Source of the DNA: Candidatus Thiocaldithrix dubininis
GTDB lineage: Bacteria > Pseudomonadota > Gammaproteobacteria > Thiotrichales > Thiotrichaceae
Assembly: GCA_029972135.1 (NCBI GenBank)
Contig: CP124755.1
Span: 1,426,001 to 1,490,000 of the forward strand
DNA length: 64,000 nt
Direction: 5' to 3'
Of the stretch, positions 9,306 to 16,812 are shown piece by piece. Both the position numbers and the translations under genes were made by a program. The number at the start of each line of letters is the position of its first letter. The first letter of the stretch is position 1. A model generated the notes under the pieces. The model was given only the letters and a program-made list of their open reading frames with translations. It searched no databases and was not told the DNA's origin.

Positions 9306-10429
9306 AAACCTTAGTATTTAAACCAACTGATACGTGGTTTTTTCGAGAATCACGCCCAATGGAAGCGAATAATGAATTACAAAGTGTGTTTCCTCCGCCC
9401 GTGCGTACCCTTGCGGGCGCTGTGCGTAGTGTGATTGGTGAGCAAATGGGTGTTAAGTGGCATTTATTTAAGGAAAAATCCACTGATCCTACTTGCCAAA
9501 AACTACGCCAAGTTATTGGTATTGGTGATGATTTGGGGCTGTTAAGTCTGCAAGGTGCATGGTTGATGTACCAGTCTGAACGGCTTTATCCCACTCCCTT
9601 ACACTTGATGGAAAAAGACAATGCTTTTATTCAATTAAAGCTAGACATTGAAACAACCCACTGTGATTTAGGTGAGCACGTTCGCTTAACACGATTAGCG
9701 GATAAAGATCGCGGGGCAGCTTCGCTGGAAAATACATGGTTACCACAAGCAGCCATGCAAAACCTATTAAATGGCGAACCGCCTCAGACAGACCAATTAA
9801 AGCGAACTAAAGACTTATTTGTGCAGGAATCACGGCTAGGCATTGCCAATCATTATCAGACCCGCGCAGTAAAAAAAGGGGCTTTATACCAAACACGGCA
9901 TATCCGCCCTAACTCAAATACAGCCGTTGCCCTAGATGTTAAAGGTTTGCCTACTGATTTTCCGACACAAACCATCATTCGTTTAGGGGCAGAAGGGCGC
10001 ACTGCTTCGGTGGAGTGCCAACCCAAGCCAACCTCAAACTTAAAGCAGCCCCCTATCAAAGGGCGTAAGTTCGCCTTATATCTGCTGACCCCGTTATACC
10101 GGGAAAACACACCCGCTAACCAGCCCTTACCCGGTTTTACCCAACAAACCGCCGCCAACTTAACTTATTGGCAAGGCGAAATTAACGGTGTGAGCTTAAA
10201 ACTACTGGGGGCAGTTAGCGGCAAAATGCAACGGGAAGGGGGTTGGGATATGGCAAAACATGAGCCGCGTGAAGTCGTCAATCTAACACCTGCGGGTAGC
10301 GTGTTTTTCTGCGAATTAGCAGAAGGCGTCAACGTAGACGATTTGAAAGAACTGCATTTAAAACAGCATGGTTACATGCAGCAATATGGCTATGGGCAAC
10401 TGGCTGTAGGCGTTTGGAACGATCAATAA
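9302..10429 (+). CDS. cmr3: Type III-B RAMP protein Cmr3
   Basis: Cmr3 is the Cas5-like subunit that, with Cas10, forms the foot of the Cmr complex and holds the crRNA 5' handle. The 375-residue protein has the family start FKPTDTWFFRESRPME (residues about 6-21) and SVFPPPVRTLAGAVRS (about 29-44). A glycine-rich RAMP loop is seen late in the protein (GYMQQYGYGQLAVG). In most systems the handle is type III (AUUGAAAG-like); here the array would supply an I-F-type handle CUUAUGAA, so the handle-binding face of this protein is worth examining. Confidence 0.92.
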   Translation: MKTLVFKPTDTWFFRESRPMEANNELQSVFPPPVRTLAGAVRSVIGEQMGVKWHLFKEKSTDPTCQKLRQVIGIGDDLGLLSLQGAWLMYQSERLYPTPLHLMEKDNAFIQLKLDIETTHCDLGEHVRLTRLADKDRGAASLENTWLPQAAMQNLLNGEPPQTDQLKRTKDLFVQESRLGIANHYQTRAVKKGALYQTRHIRPNSNTAVALDVKGLPTDFPTQTIIRLGAEGRTASVECQPKPTSNLKQPPIKGRKFALYLLTPLYRENTPANQPLPGFTQQTAANLTYWQGEINGVSLKLLGAVSGKMQREGGWDMAKHEPREVVNLTPAGSVFFCELAEGVNVDDLKELHLKQHGYMQQYGYGQLAVGVWNDQ

Positions 10430-10439
10430 GGAATTCACT

Positions 10440-11354
10440 ATGACTCAATCAGCAACGGCTATTTTAGGTTTATTAGCACAAACCTCGATTCATGCAGGTA
10501 CTGGCTCGAATACCGGCGTTATTGACCTACCCATTCAACGTGAAGCCCACAGCAACTACCCTTGTGTCTTTGGCTCATCCATGAAAGGCGCGTTACGGGT
10601 ACGTGCCGAACAGGATTATCCATCAAGCATCCAACAGGATAGTAATAAGCCCAGCACACATCCGACGATTGCAGCGGTATTCGGTGCGGATCATGCAGCG
10701 GAAACCTTACACGCAGGGGCATTAATGGTCGGTGATGCACGCTTGGTTTTATTGCCTGTGCGCTCACTTACTTCACAATTTAAATGGGTAACGTCACCTT
10801 ATGCCTTACAACGCTTAGCCGATGATTTACAGCGCTTTAACACGGGTATTGGTTTTCAGTTACCGTCTATAAAACTTAGCGACGAGCTTGCATGGACGGC
10901 TGAAAAACAAGCGGATGCTCTGTTTTTGGAAGAATATCGTTTTAAAACTCAAGCACAAGAACTGAGTGGTGTCATTAAAGTGTTAGCACAGTTAATGCGC
11001 AAAACAGGCGTAGAAGAACAGTTAAAACAACAGTTGGTGGTCGTGAGTGACGATATGTTTTCGCATTTGGCGCAACATACCACCCCGGTGAATGCGCATA
11101 TTGCAATTGAATCCGCCACCAAAACCGTGAAAGGCGGTGCATTATGGTATGAAGAAACCTTACCCCCTGAAACCTTGTTGTATGTAGGATTGGCGGCTTA
11201 TCAAGCCCGTAAGCAAGATTCAGATTTAAATACACCTGAAAAAGTTTTAACAACCGTAATCAACTTATTTACGGATAAACCTTGGCTGCAAATCGGTGGT
11301 AATGAAACGGTGGGTATGGGTTGGTGTGCTGTTTCCATCTTAAAAGGAGCATAA
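10440..11354 (+). CDS. cmr4: Type III-B backbone protein Cmr4
   Basis: Cmr4 is the Cas7 subunit that polymerises along the crRNA and cuts target RNA at 6-nucleotide intervals. The 304-residue protein starts with LGLLAQTSIHAGTGSNTGVI (residues about 9-28), the conserved Cmr4 N-terminus, and SSMKGALRVRAE (about 43-54). An Asp soon after this region, where target-cutting Cmr4 proteins carry the catalytic residue, cannot be assigned with certainty by eye. The C-terminal GGNETVGMGWC glycine loop is present. A ribosome-binding site AAGGAAT precedes the ATG. Confidence 0.93.
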   Translation: MTQSATAILGLLAQTSIHAGTGSNTGVIDLPIQREAHSNYPCVFGSSMKGALRVRAEQDYPSSIQQDSNKPSTHPTIAAVFGADHAAETLHAGALMVGDARLVLLPVRSLTSQFKWVTSPYALQRLADDLQRFNTGIGFQLPSIKLSDELAWTAEKQADALFLEEYRFKTQAQELSGVIKVLAQLMRKTGVEEQLKQQLVVVSDDMFSHLAQHTTPVNAHIAIESATKTVKGGALWYEETLPPETLLYVGLAAYQARKQDSDLNTPEKVLTTVINLFTDKPWLQIGGNETVGMGWCAVSILKGA

Positions 11355-11356
11355 CC

Positions 11357-11731
11357 ATGCAACAAACCATGCAACAACAGCGTGCAGCTTATGCGTTAAA
11401 CAAGGTAAAGACTGCCAGCACGAACCCCACTATCAATCAGAAAGAATACAAAAGTTATGCGTCCCAGTTGCCCGCCATGATTCACACCAATGGTTTAGGG
11501 CAAGCTGCTGCCTTTTTCCGTGCCAAAAAGGGAACGCATTTAGAACTTTATAAAGTGTTATCCGAATGGTTATGTAAAGACCAACAGCCCTATCAGGGGT
11601 GTAAAGATTTATTAGAGGGGATTACCACTAAGGACTTACACCACTATCGCCTTGCCCAAGCTGAAGCGCAAATGCTGATGGACTGGGTGAAAAAGTTTGC
11701 TAAGGCTTATATGACCGGCGATGAGGACTAA
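11357..11731 (+). CDS. cmr5: Type III-B small subunit Cmr5
   Basis: Cmr5 is the small alpha-helical subunit that lines the complex beside the Cmr4 backbone. I chose the ATG at 11357, 2 bases after the cmr4 stop and behind AAAGGAG, giving 124 residues. Typical Cmr5 features are the N-terminal helix ending RAAYALNKVK and the block LPAMIHTNGLGQAAAFFRAK (residues about 37-56). It ends 3 bases before cmr6. Confidence 0.92.
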   Translation: MQQTMQQQRAAYALNKVKTASTNPTINQKEYKSYASQLPAMIHTNGLGQAAAFFRAKKGTHLELYKVLSEWLCKDQQPYQGCKDLLEGITTKDLHHYRLAQAEAQMLMDWVKKFAKAYMTGDED

Positions 11732-11734
11732 CTA

Positions 11735-12823
11735 ATGGCAGCCCCTTTATATCAAGGTTTGAATATGCCCGCTCAGTGTCAAGGGCATTATGGTTTATGG
11801 TTTGAACGCTTTTTTAATCAATATAGTCCGCACAATTGGGAATTTGCAGACAGTGCTGAAAAATCCAATTGGTTAAAAGCCTTTCATCATAAAACTGTGG
11901 GTGATAAACAAGCGTTAGACCAGCAGGCACAAGCACAAAGCAAACTTAGCCAAGCGTTATGTGGCAAAGCGTTGAGTTTTAAGGCTAATGGTCATTTCGT
12001 CACTGGCATGGGCAACCCGCATCCGGTTGAAAACGGTTTTGCATGGCATCCGACGTTAGGTGTGCCTTATTTAACGGGGGCAGCGGTTAAGGGTTTGATT
12101 CGAGCTTATATTGAAAATCACCTAGATGCCGATGATAAAAGCAAAAAAGAACTGTTATTGAACTGGTTTGGTAGCACTAGCAAACAGCCAAACGATAAAG
12201 ATTACCAAGCACAAGGTGGCACATTAATCTTTTTCGATGCCCTTCCTACCCAACCTGTGACCTTAGGCGTGGATATTATGACCCCGCACATGGGAGATTG
12301 GTATGCCGATGGTGCGAAAGCGCAAAAGGTCGGGACACCAGACGCTGTGCCTGCGGATTGGCACGACCCCGTTCCTGTAACTTTTTTGGTAGCTAAAGAG
12401 ATTACCTTGCTATTTAGTTTTGCCTTACGTCCCACTGCACCGCCTCAAGATAAAGCCGCCATCAAGTTGGACGATGTGGCTTATGTGTTAGAGCAAGCCT
12501 TGCAATACGCAGGCGCAGGCGCGAAAACCGCAACCGGCTATGGGCAAATGCAAAGTCTAGCCGCGCTTGAAACGATGAAACAACAAGCGACTTTACAAGA
12601 TGCTGAAATAGTCGAAGCTTATTTAAAACGCAATTTGAAAAACAAATCCTTATTGCTTGAGCATCAAAGAAAACCCATTGCAACTTTAACGAATCAGGAC
12701 AAAGTTACTGAGATATTGAACCAATTGGATAATTTAAATCAGCAAAAGATTGCCAAAGGTGAAGGCGTAAAAGTCAAAGCTTATGTAATGAATAAGGAAA
12801 TTATTCAGTTGGTAATTGGCTAA
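11735..12823 (+). CDS. cmr6: Type III-B RAMP protein Cmr6
   Basis: Cmr6 is the Cas7-like subunit that caps the Cmr4 filament near the crRNA 3' end. The 362-residue protein shows the RAMP pattern GHFVTGMGNPHPVENGFAWH (residues about 88-107), then GVPYLTGAAVKGLIR (about 110-124) and LIFFDALPTQPV (about 168-179). A glycine-rich loop GAGAKTATGYGQM (about 259-271) closes the RAMP core. Residues 275-362 form a Lys/Gln-rich helical tail longer than I would expect for the family. It is the last core cmr gene; a 36-base gap follows. Confidence 0.92.
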   Translation: MAAPLYQGLNMPAQCQGHYGLWFERFFNQYSPHNWEFADSAEKSNWLKAFHHKTVGDKQALDQQAQAQSKLSQALCGKALSFKANGHFVTGMGNPHPVENGFAWHPTLGVPYLTGAAVKGLIRAYIENHLDADDKSKKELLLNWFGSTSKQPNDKDYQAQGGTLIFFDALPTQPVTLGVDIMTPHMGDWYADGAKAQKVGTPDAVPADWHDPVPVTFLVAKEITLLFSFALRPTAPPQDKAAIKLDDVAYVLEQALQYAGAGAKTATGYGQMQSLAALETMKQQATLQDAEIVEAYLKRNLKNKSLLLEHQRKPIATLTNQDKVTEILNQLDNLNQQKIAKGEGVKVKAYVMNKEIIQLVIG

Positions 12824-12859
12824 AAAAATCAAGCCAACCTTAGAAGGATATATTAAATA

Positions 12860-14059
12860 ATGAAGTTGATTAGTTTTTTAGGTAGAGCACCTAAAGATAC
12901 AGCGGGTTATCGGCAAACAACTTATGAGTTTACAGATGGTAGTAAAAGTCAGCCTGTTTCTTATATAGGCTGGCCTTTGATTGAACGCCTAAAGCCTGAA
13001 AGCATGGTTATTCTGGGAACAGAAGGTAGTATGTGGGATCATTTATTTGATTCAATTGAATGTTCCTTGGATGAAGATTTACATCTTGAGCTATTAGCAT
13101 TAGTAGATAATAAATCTGTTTCACAAGAATTTTTAGGTCAATTGCAACAACGCTTTATTGAAAAGCTAGGTATTGCTTGTGAATTAGTTATTATACCGTA
13201 TGGAAAAGATATGAATGAGCAAATCCAAATTATGGAAATAATTGCTCAGTTTGTGTCTGAAGAAGATAATGTAGTTTTGGATGTAACGCATGGTTTCCGA
13301 CATTTACCCATGTTAGGGTTAATCAGTGCGCAATATTTACAGCGTTTAAAAAATGCTAAAATTCAGGGTATTTATTATGGTATGTATGATCCTGATTTGA
13401 AGATTGGTGAAGTTTATGATTTACAAGGAATGCTGCAATTAAATAATTGGGTGTTTGCTTTATCTCAATTTGATAAAGATGGTGATTATAGTGTATTTTC
13501 TGAACCATTAGCACTAGATGGTTTTTCATCGACAGGTATTAATTCTTTAAAAAAAGCAGCTTATTTTGAAAGAATTTTTAATGTTTCCCAAGCTAAACAA
13601 CAATTATCAACATTCAATTTACAACTTACAAATGATTTACCAGGCGCGGGTAAATTATTTACAAAACCTTTAAAAGATCGAGTGGCGTGGGCAAAATCTA
13701 ATACATTATATAAACATCAGTGTAAATTAGCTCAATTTTATCTAAATAATGGTGATTATGTACGGGCTTGCATTTTTGCGTTAGAAGCTTTTAATACTTC
13801 TTTATTGAAACCTAATGAGATAGACCAACAACAGAATTTTTCTATTAGGAAGCAAGCAGCTCTGGATTATAAAGACAATCCAAATTCAGATCGTGGTGAT
13901 AGAAACTTATTAAATGATTATGAGTATCTCAGTCGTATTCGTAATGCATTAGCACATGGCACTGAACCCAATTCGGCGATAGGACGTGCTATGAAAGATT
14001 CAGATATATTTACAAAAACATTAAGAGAATTATTCAATAAATTAGGCATTAAACCATGA
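12860..14059 (+). CDS. CARF-HEPN ribonuclease of the Csx1/Csx2 type (TIGR02221-like)
   Basis: This 399-residue protein joins a CARF sensor to a HEPN ribonuclease. The CARF part has ISFLGRAPKD at the N-terminus and VVLDVTHGFRHLPMLGL (residues about 138-154), the signature of the Csx1/Csx2/TM1812 group. The HEPN active-site motif is plain: RNALAH (R361 to H366) preceded by DYEYLSRI. When Cas10 makes cyclic oligoadenylate, such proteins degrade RNA non-specifically and slow or kill the infected cell. It follows cmr6 with a GAAGGAT ribosome-binding site and overlaps csx16 by 4 bases. Its DNA is strikingly AT-rich compared with cas6f and the NE0113 gene, suggesting it joined the locus separately. 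Confidence 0.85.
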   Translation: MKLISFLGRAPKDTAGYRQTTYEFTDGSKSQPVSYIGWPLIERLKPESMVILGTEGSMWDHLFDSIECSLDEDLHLELLALVDNKSVSQEFLGQLQQRFIEKLGIACELVIIPYGKDMNEQIQIMEIIAQFVSEEDNVVLDVTHGFRHLPMLGLISAQYLQRLKNAKIQGIYYGMYDPDLKIGEVYDLQGMLQLNNWVFALSQFDKDGDYSVFSEPLALDGFSSTGINSLKKAAYFERIFNVSQAKQQLSTFNLQLTNDLPGAGKLFTKPLKDRVAWAKSNTLYKHQCKLAQFYLNNGDYVRACIFALEAFNTSLLKPNEIDQQQNFSIRKQAALDYKDNPNSDRGDRNLLNDYEYLSRIRNALAHGTEPNSAIGRAMKDSDIFTKTLRELFNKLGIKP

Positions 14060-14358
14060 CCACTTATTTCATTTCCCGTCATGCCGGGGCGATTGCATGG
14101 GCTGAATCCGAAGGGTTTCACGTTGATCAACAATTGCAGCATTTGGATGTTGAACAAATTCAAGCGGGCGATCAAATATTAGGAACGTTGCCGGTGAATT
14201 TGATTGCGCAGGTGAATGCACGCGGAGCGCGGTACTTTCATTTAACCTTAGAACTGCCTGCGAGTTTACGCGGACAGGAGTTAACCGCCGATTTAATGCG
14301 TGAACACGGGGCGCGGTTAGAGGAATACCAAGCGACGCTGGTTATGCCTACGCCTTAA
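14056..14358 (+). CDS. csx16: CRISPR-associated protein Csx16 (VVA1548 family)
   Basis: The 100-residue protein begins TTYFISRHAGAIAWAESEGF, the hallmark of Csx16 (TIGR02620), and continues with the GDQILGTLPVNLIAQVNARG block. Csx16 occurs only with type III systems, and members have been reported as ring nucleases that degrade cyclic oligoadenylate; I rely on memory of the family for this. It overlaps the CARF-HEPN gene by 4 bases, which would couple the predicted toxin-like effector to its off-switch. A terminator follows. Confidence 0.85.
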   Translation: MTTYFISRHAGAIAWAESEGFHVDQQLQHLDVEQIQAGDQILGTLPVNLIAQVNARGARYFHLTLELPASLRGQELTADLMREHGARLEEYQATLVMPTP

Positions 14359-14378
14359 ACCTAATCGTTTGAATACGT

Positions 14379-14406
14379 TAAAAAAGCCCCGCTAGTCGGG
14401 GCTTTT
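14379..14406. terminator. Bidirectional terminator between csx16 and the CRISPR array
   Basis: A GCCCCG/CGGGGC stem with a 5-base loop is flanked by A-run and T-run, so it can stop both the plus-strand cmr operon and the minus-strand array transcript. Its right arm touches the degenerate terminal repeat. Confidence 0.8.
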
Positions 14407-15569
14407 CTATTGCCTATGCGGCAGTGAAGCAAATGGGTAGTCAAACATTTAGAGTTGCCGTTTCATAAGCTGCCTGTACGGCAGTGAAGTGTATTGCGCC
14501 CTTACGTCATCGCTTTTACGCTTCATAAGCTGCCTGTGCGGCAGTGAAGCCCACGGGGTACTCTCAAACAGAGTTTGATGATTCATAAGCTGCCTGTGCG
14601 GCAGTGAAGTTCGTATTTGGCTGTCAAGAAGTGGCACGGTATTCATAAGCTGCCTGTACGGCAGTGAAGCGAAACCTACCGCCTGACGAATTAGGGCGAA
14701 TTTCATAAGCTGCCTGTACGGCAGTGAAGTCAGTACGCTGTCAGGTTGGTTGATTGCGCTGTTCATAAGCTGCCTGTACGGCAGTGAAGGATTCACCTGT
14801 AAGTAGAATAGACCCTCTAAATTCATAAGCTGCCTGTACGGCAGTGAAGAGACTCGCAGAATGGAGGCAAGAACAGGAAAATTCATAAGCTGCCTGTGCG
14901 GCAGTGAAGCCCGATAGAGGACTTGTACGACGAACAGGAGTTTCATAAGCTGCCTGTGCGGCAGTGAAGATTAGATTGCTTTTGTATGTGCCCTCCACAT
15001 TTTCATAAGCTGCCTGTGCGGCAGTGAAGCTTTAGTTAAGCGGTATTCAAGACAACCCTTTTTCATAAGCTGCCTGTGCGGCAGTGAAGAACTCATTCCG
15101 TCCTAACCAAGATGACTTAAATTCATAAGCTGCCTGTACGGCAGTGAAGACAGGTACTCAAGTAACAGACCTCAGACCACTTTCATAAGCTGCCTGTACG
15201 GCAGTGAAGTAACTGCGGAGTGATTATGGCGGTCTGCCATTTTCATAAGCTGCCTGTACGGCAGTGAAGTAATGCTGGATACCAAGGCAATCCAGAACGT
15301 ATTCATAAGCTGCCTGTACGGCAGTGAAGACAGAATCGGGGTAGGGAAAGCTTCTGGGTATTTCATAAGCTGCCTGTGCGGCAGTGAAGGACAAGTTCAA
15401 TATTTTGCGGCTCAAGCGCATTTCATAAGCTGCCTGTGCGGCAGTGAAGAATAACCAAACTCTAATGACCGGAATAAAAGTTTCATAAGCTGCCTGTGCG
15501 GCAGTGAAGGGAAGGTATGGCCGTTCAAGGCGGATGATACTTTCATAAGCTGCCTGTGCGGCAGTGAAG
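14402..15569 (-). CRISPR. CRISPR array with type I-F-like repeats, 19 intact repeats plus one degenerate
   Basis: There are 19 intact 28-bp repeats at 60-bp spacing, the first at 14462 and the last at 15542, and one degenerate copy at 14402-14429. All 19 spacers are 32 bp and different. On the minus strand the repeat reads CTTCACTGCCG(T/C)ACAGG followed by CAGCTTATGAA: a CTGCC/GGCAG hairpin with a 5-base loop, the Cas6f substrate. The repeat orientation and the degenerate copy at the low-coordinate end put the leader at the high-coordinate end and transcription on minus. Cas6f cutting after the hairpin would leave an 8-base handle CUUAUGAA. Repeats come in two variants differing only at loop position 2. 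Confidence 0.97.
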
Positions 15570-15752
15570 GTGAAGCATATACGTTTAAGTGCTTCATTGT
15601 CTAGTCAATTTTGGCAATTAACACGTTTAGACCCTTTTTTTTGGGGTGTTTGTAAGTGTTTGATTGTTAAAGGGCGAATTTTGCCGCCGCAAAATTGGGG
15701 TAAATTTAGGGTCTAGTATACGGACGATTGACAGCCTTGTACAAATGGCGTA
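15570..15752 (-). promoter_or_regulatory. Probable CRISPR leader and island-end region
   Basis: The stretch beyond the last repeat has no gene. It begins with an inverted repeat TGAAGCA/TGCTTCA (15571-15596) next to the first repeat, then an AT-rich part with a long T-run (15631-15642), and a second inverted repeat AATTTTGC-CGCC-GCAAAATT (15677-15696). Position and orientation make it the leader, where array transcription starts and spacers would be inserted. I do not see a convincing -10/-35 pair. The right part lies next to a tRNA fragment and could contain integrase-binding sequence. Confidence 0.5.
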
Positions 15753-15808
15753 CTTGAAAACCGTTGAAGGGTGACCTTCCGGGGGTTCGAATCCCTCGCT
15801 CTCCGCCA
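15753..15808 (+). tRNA. 3' fragment of tRNA-Ser(UGA), probable att site
   Basis: From the anticodon loop CTTGAAA (anticodon TGA) onward, this is the 3' part of a serine tRNA: the long variable arm GAAGG-GTGA-CCTTC, T-arm GGGGG-TTCGAAT-CCCTC, acceptor strand GCTCTCC, discriminator G and encoded CCA. The 5' part is missing: bases before the loop do not pair with the anticodon 3' strand, and no GGAGAGC acceptor 5' strand is found upstream. A half tRNA is the usual scar where a tRNA-targeting element has integrated, so this probably marks the right end of the island that holds the CRISPR locus. Confidence 0.8.
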
Positions 15809-15893
15809 TATATATCAAGGGTTTGCGATTAGCAAGCCCTTTTTTATGTCCGCAATTTGTGACAATTTTGGGACAATGCAAGGGTGATATTGA

Positions 15894-16106
15894 TTAGCCG
15901 CCTTCATGATCCCATTTTCTGCCGGGTCTACTATAGGTTTCATGCTGACACGCACGGCAGCGATATTGGGCTAAGCCGTTTTTAGTGCGAACGCCTGTTT
16001 CATAGAAAGATTTAAATTTTTTGCAGCGTGGACAGATGCGAGGTGTCCAAGTGTAGGCTAAAAAAACCATCATAATAATAAATAGAATTATTTCAAAAAT
16101 ATTCAC
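15894..16106 (-). CDS. Small membrane-anchored zinc-ribbon protein
   Basis: The 70-residue protein has one N-terminal transmembrane helix (residues about 3-19) and a CPRC (about 29-32) plus CRAC (about 55-58) pair that fits a zinc ribbon on the cytoplasmic side. I do not know its function. It is the first gene beyond the tRNA fragment and is transcribed towards it. Confidence 0.5.
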   Translation of the reverse strand: MNIFEIILFIIMMVFLAYTWTPRICPRCKKFKSFYETGVRTKNGLAQYRCRACQHETYSRPGRKWDHEGG

Positions 16107-16192
16107 GGTAAATCTGCTTTTGAGTAATAATGATATTGTTAATTATAATTTTTTACCCAAAAACATAATATACGTAAAATTGCTTAAGGCGT

Positions 16193-16717
16193 TTATGTAT
16201 TGTTCAGCAAACGAAACGTCAGGCTGATTCTTGCTCCGGTATTGGGCATTTTCGGAATCGCGTGTAACCAATTTTGTTGTAATTCAGCAGACATATAAAG
16301 CAGTGAGCCGCTTGGCAGTTCATAACGATATTCGATTTGCCGATTATGTTTATGTTGATAAACAATCGTGCGGGTACTACCAAGTGAAATAATGGCGACG
16401 CCGGTATGTTTTGCGAGTTCTGCATGATTGTCCGAGTGAAACCCCATGCTAGCGTTGCCATCTGCGTAGTAATTCAATAGGCAATTATTAGGTAAAAAGC
16501 CTAAAGTTAGGTGTAGCTGCTGAGCAATTTGCGCCAATTCGGTAGGTAATGGTGTTGCCGGGTAGGTTATTTGCGAATAATTATATGGAGCGCCAAAGCT
16601 AGCCGTTTTGCGAGTGCGAATACGCTCATCCCAGTCTACATTTTTAATTAGATTGCCGAATAAATTTTCGGGGTTCTTCAAAAAGTTAGTGTTTAATAAA
16701 ATACTGAAATCATTCAT
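16193..16717 (-). CDS. AlkB-like 2-oxoglutarate/Fe(II) dioxygenase
   Basis: AlkB-family enzymes remove methyl groups from DNA or RNA bases by oxidation. The protein shows NCLLNYYADGNASMGFHSDN with the Fe-binding H-x-D (HSD), the third iron His in NWLHAIP, and the 2-oxoglutarate-binding Arg pair in GARISLTFRLL. I place the start at ATG 16717 (174 residues, MNDFSILL); an ATG at 16723 and a GTG at 16768 are in frame, and none has a strong ribosome-binding site. The size suits the small bacterial AlkB2/3-like group. Substrate unknown. Confidence 0.85.
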   Translation of the reverse strand: MNDFSILLNTNFLKNPENLFGNLIKNVDWDERIRTRKTASFGAPYNYSQITYPATPLPTELAQIAQQLHLTLGFLPNNCLLNYYADGNASMGFHSDNHAELAKHTGVAIISLGSTRTIVYQHKHNRQIEYRYELPSGSLLYMSAELQQNWLHAIPKMPNTGARISLTFRLLNNT

Positions 16718-16812
16718 GGTCATTAGCCTAGTGGCGTGTTCTGTGGTTACGAAGCTTGCAGTTTTCACTCAATAGCTTCACTATACCAAAAAATTTTTAA
16801 AAAGAGTGTGTT

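Noticed and set aside
3996-15569. Reading the array and cas6f as a standard type I-F locus
   Set aside because: No csy1, csy2, csy3, cas1 or cas2-3 is present; the only effector genes are type III-B.
14449-15597. Open frames of 60-165 codons running through the CRISPR array on both strands with repeated LPYRQLM or FTAAQAAYE blocks
   Set aside because: They are translations of the 60-bp repeat-spacer period; 60 is divisible by three, so frames stay open. They are not genes.
15753-15808. Complete tRNA-Ser gene
   Set aside because: Bases before the anticodon loop do not form the anticodon stem, D-arm or acceptor 5' strand.
15627-15881. Minus-strand frame of 84 codons containing MAESEGFEPP
   Set aside because: Its middle is the antisense of the tRNA-Ser T-arm and variable arm. 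This peptide appears often as a false prediction beside tRNA genes.
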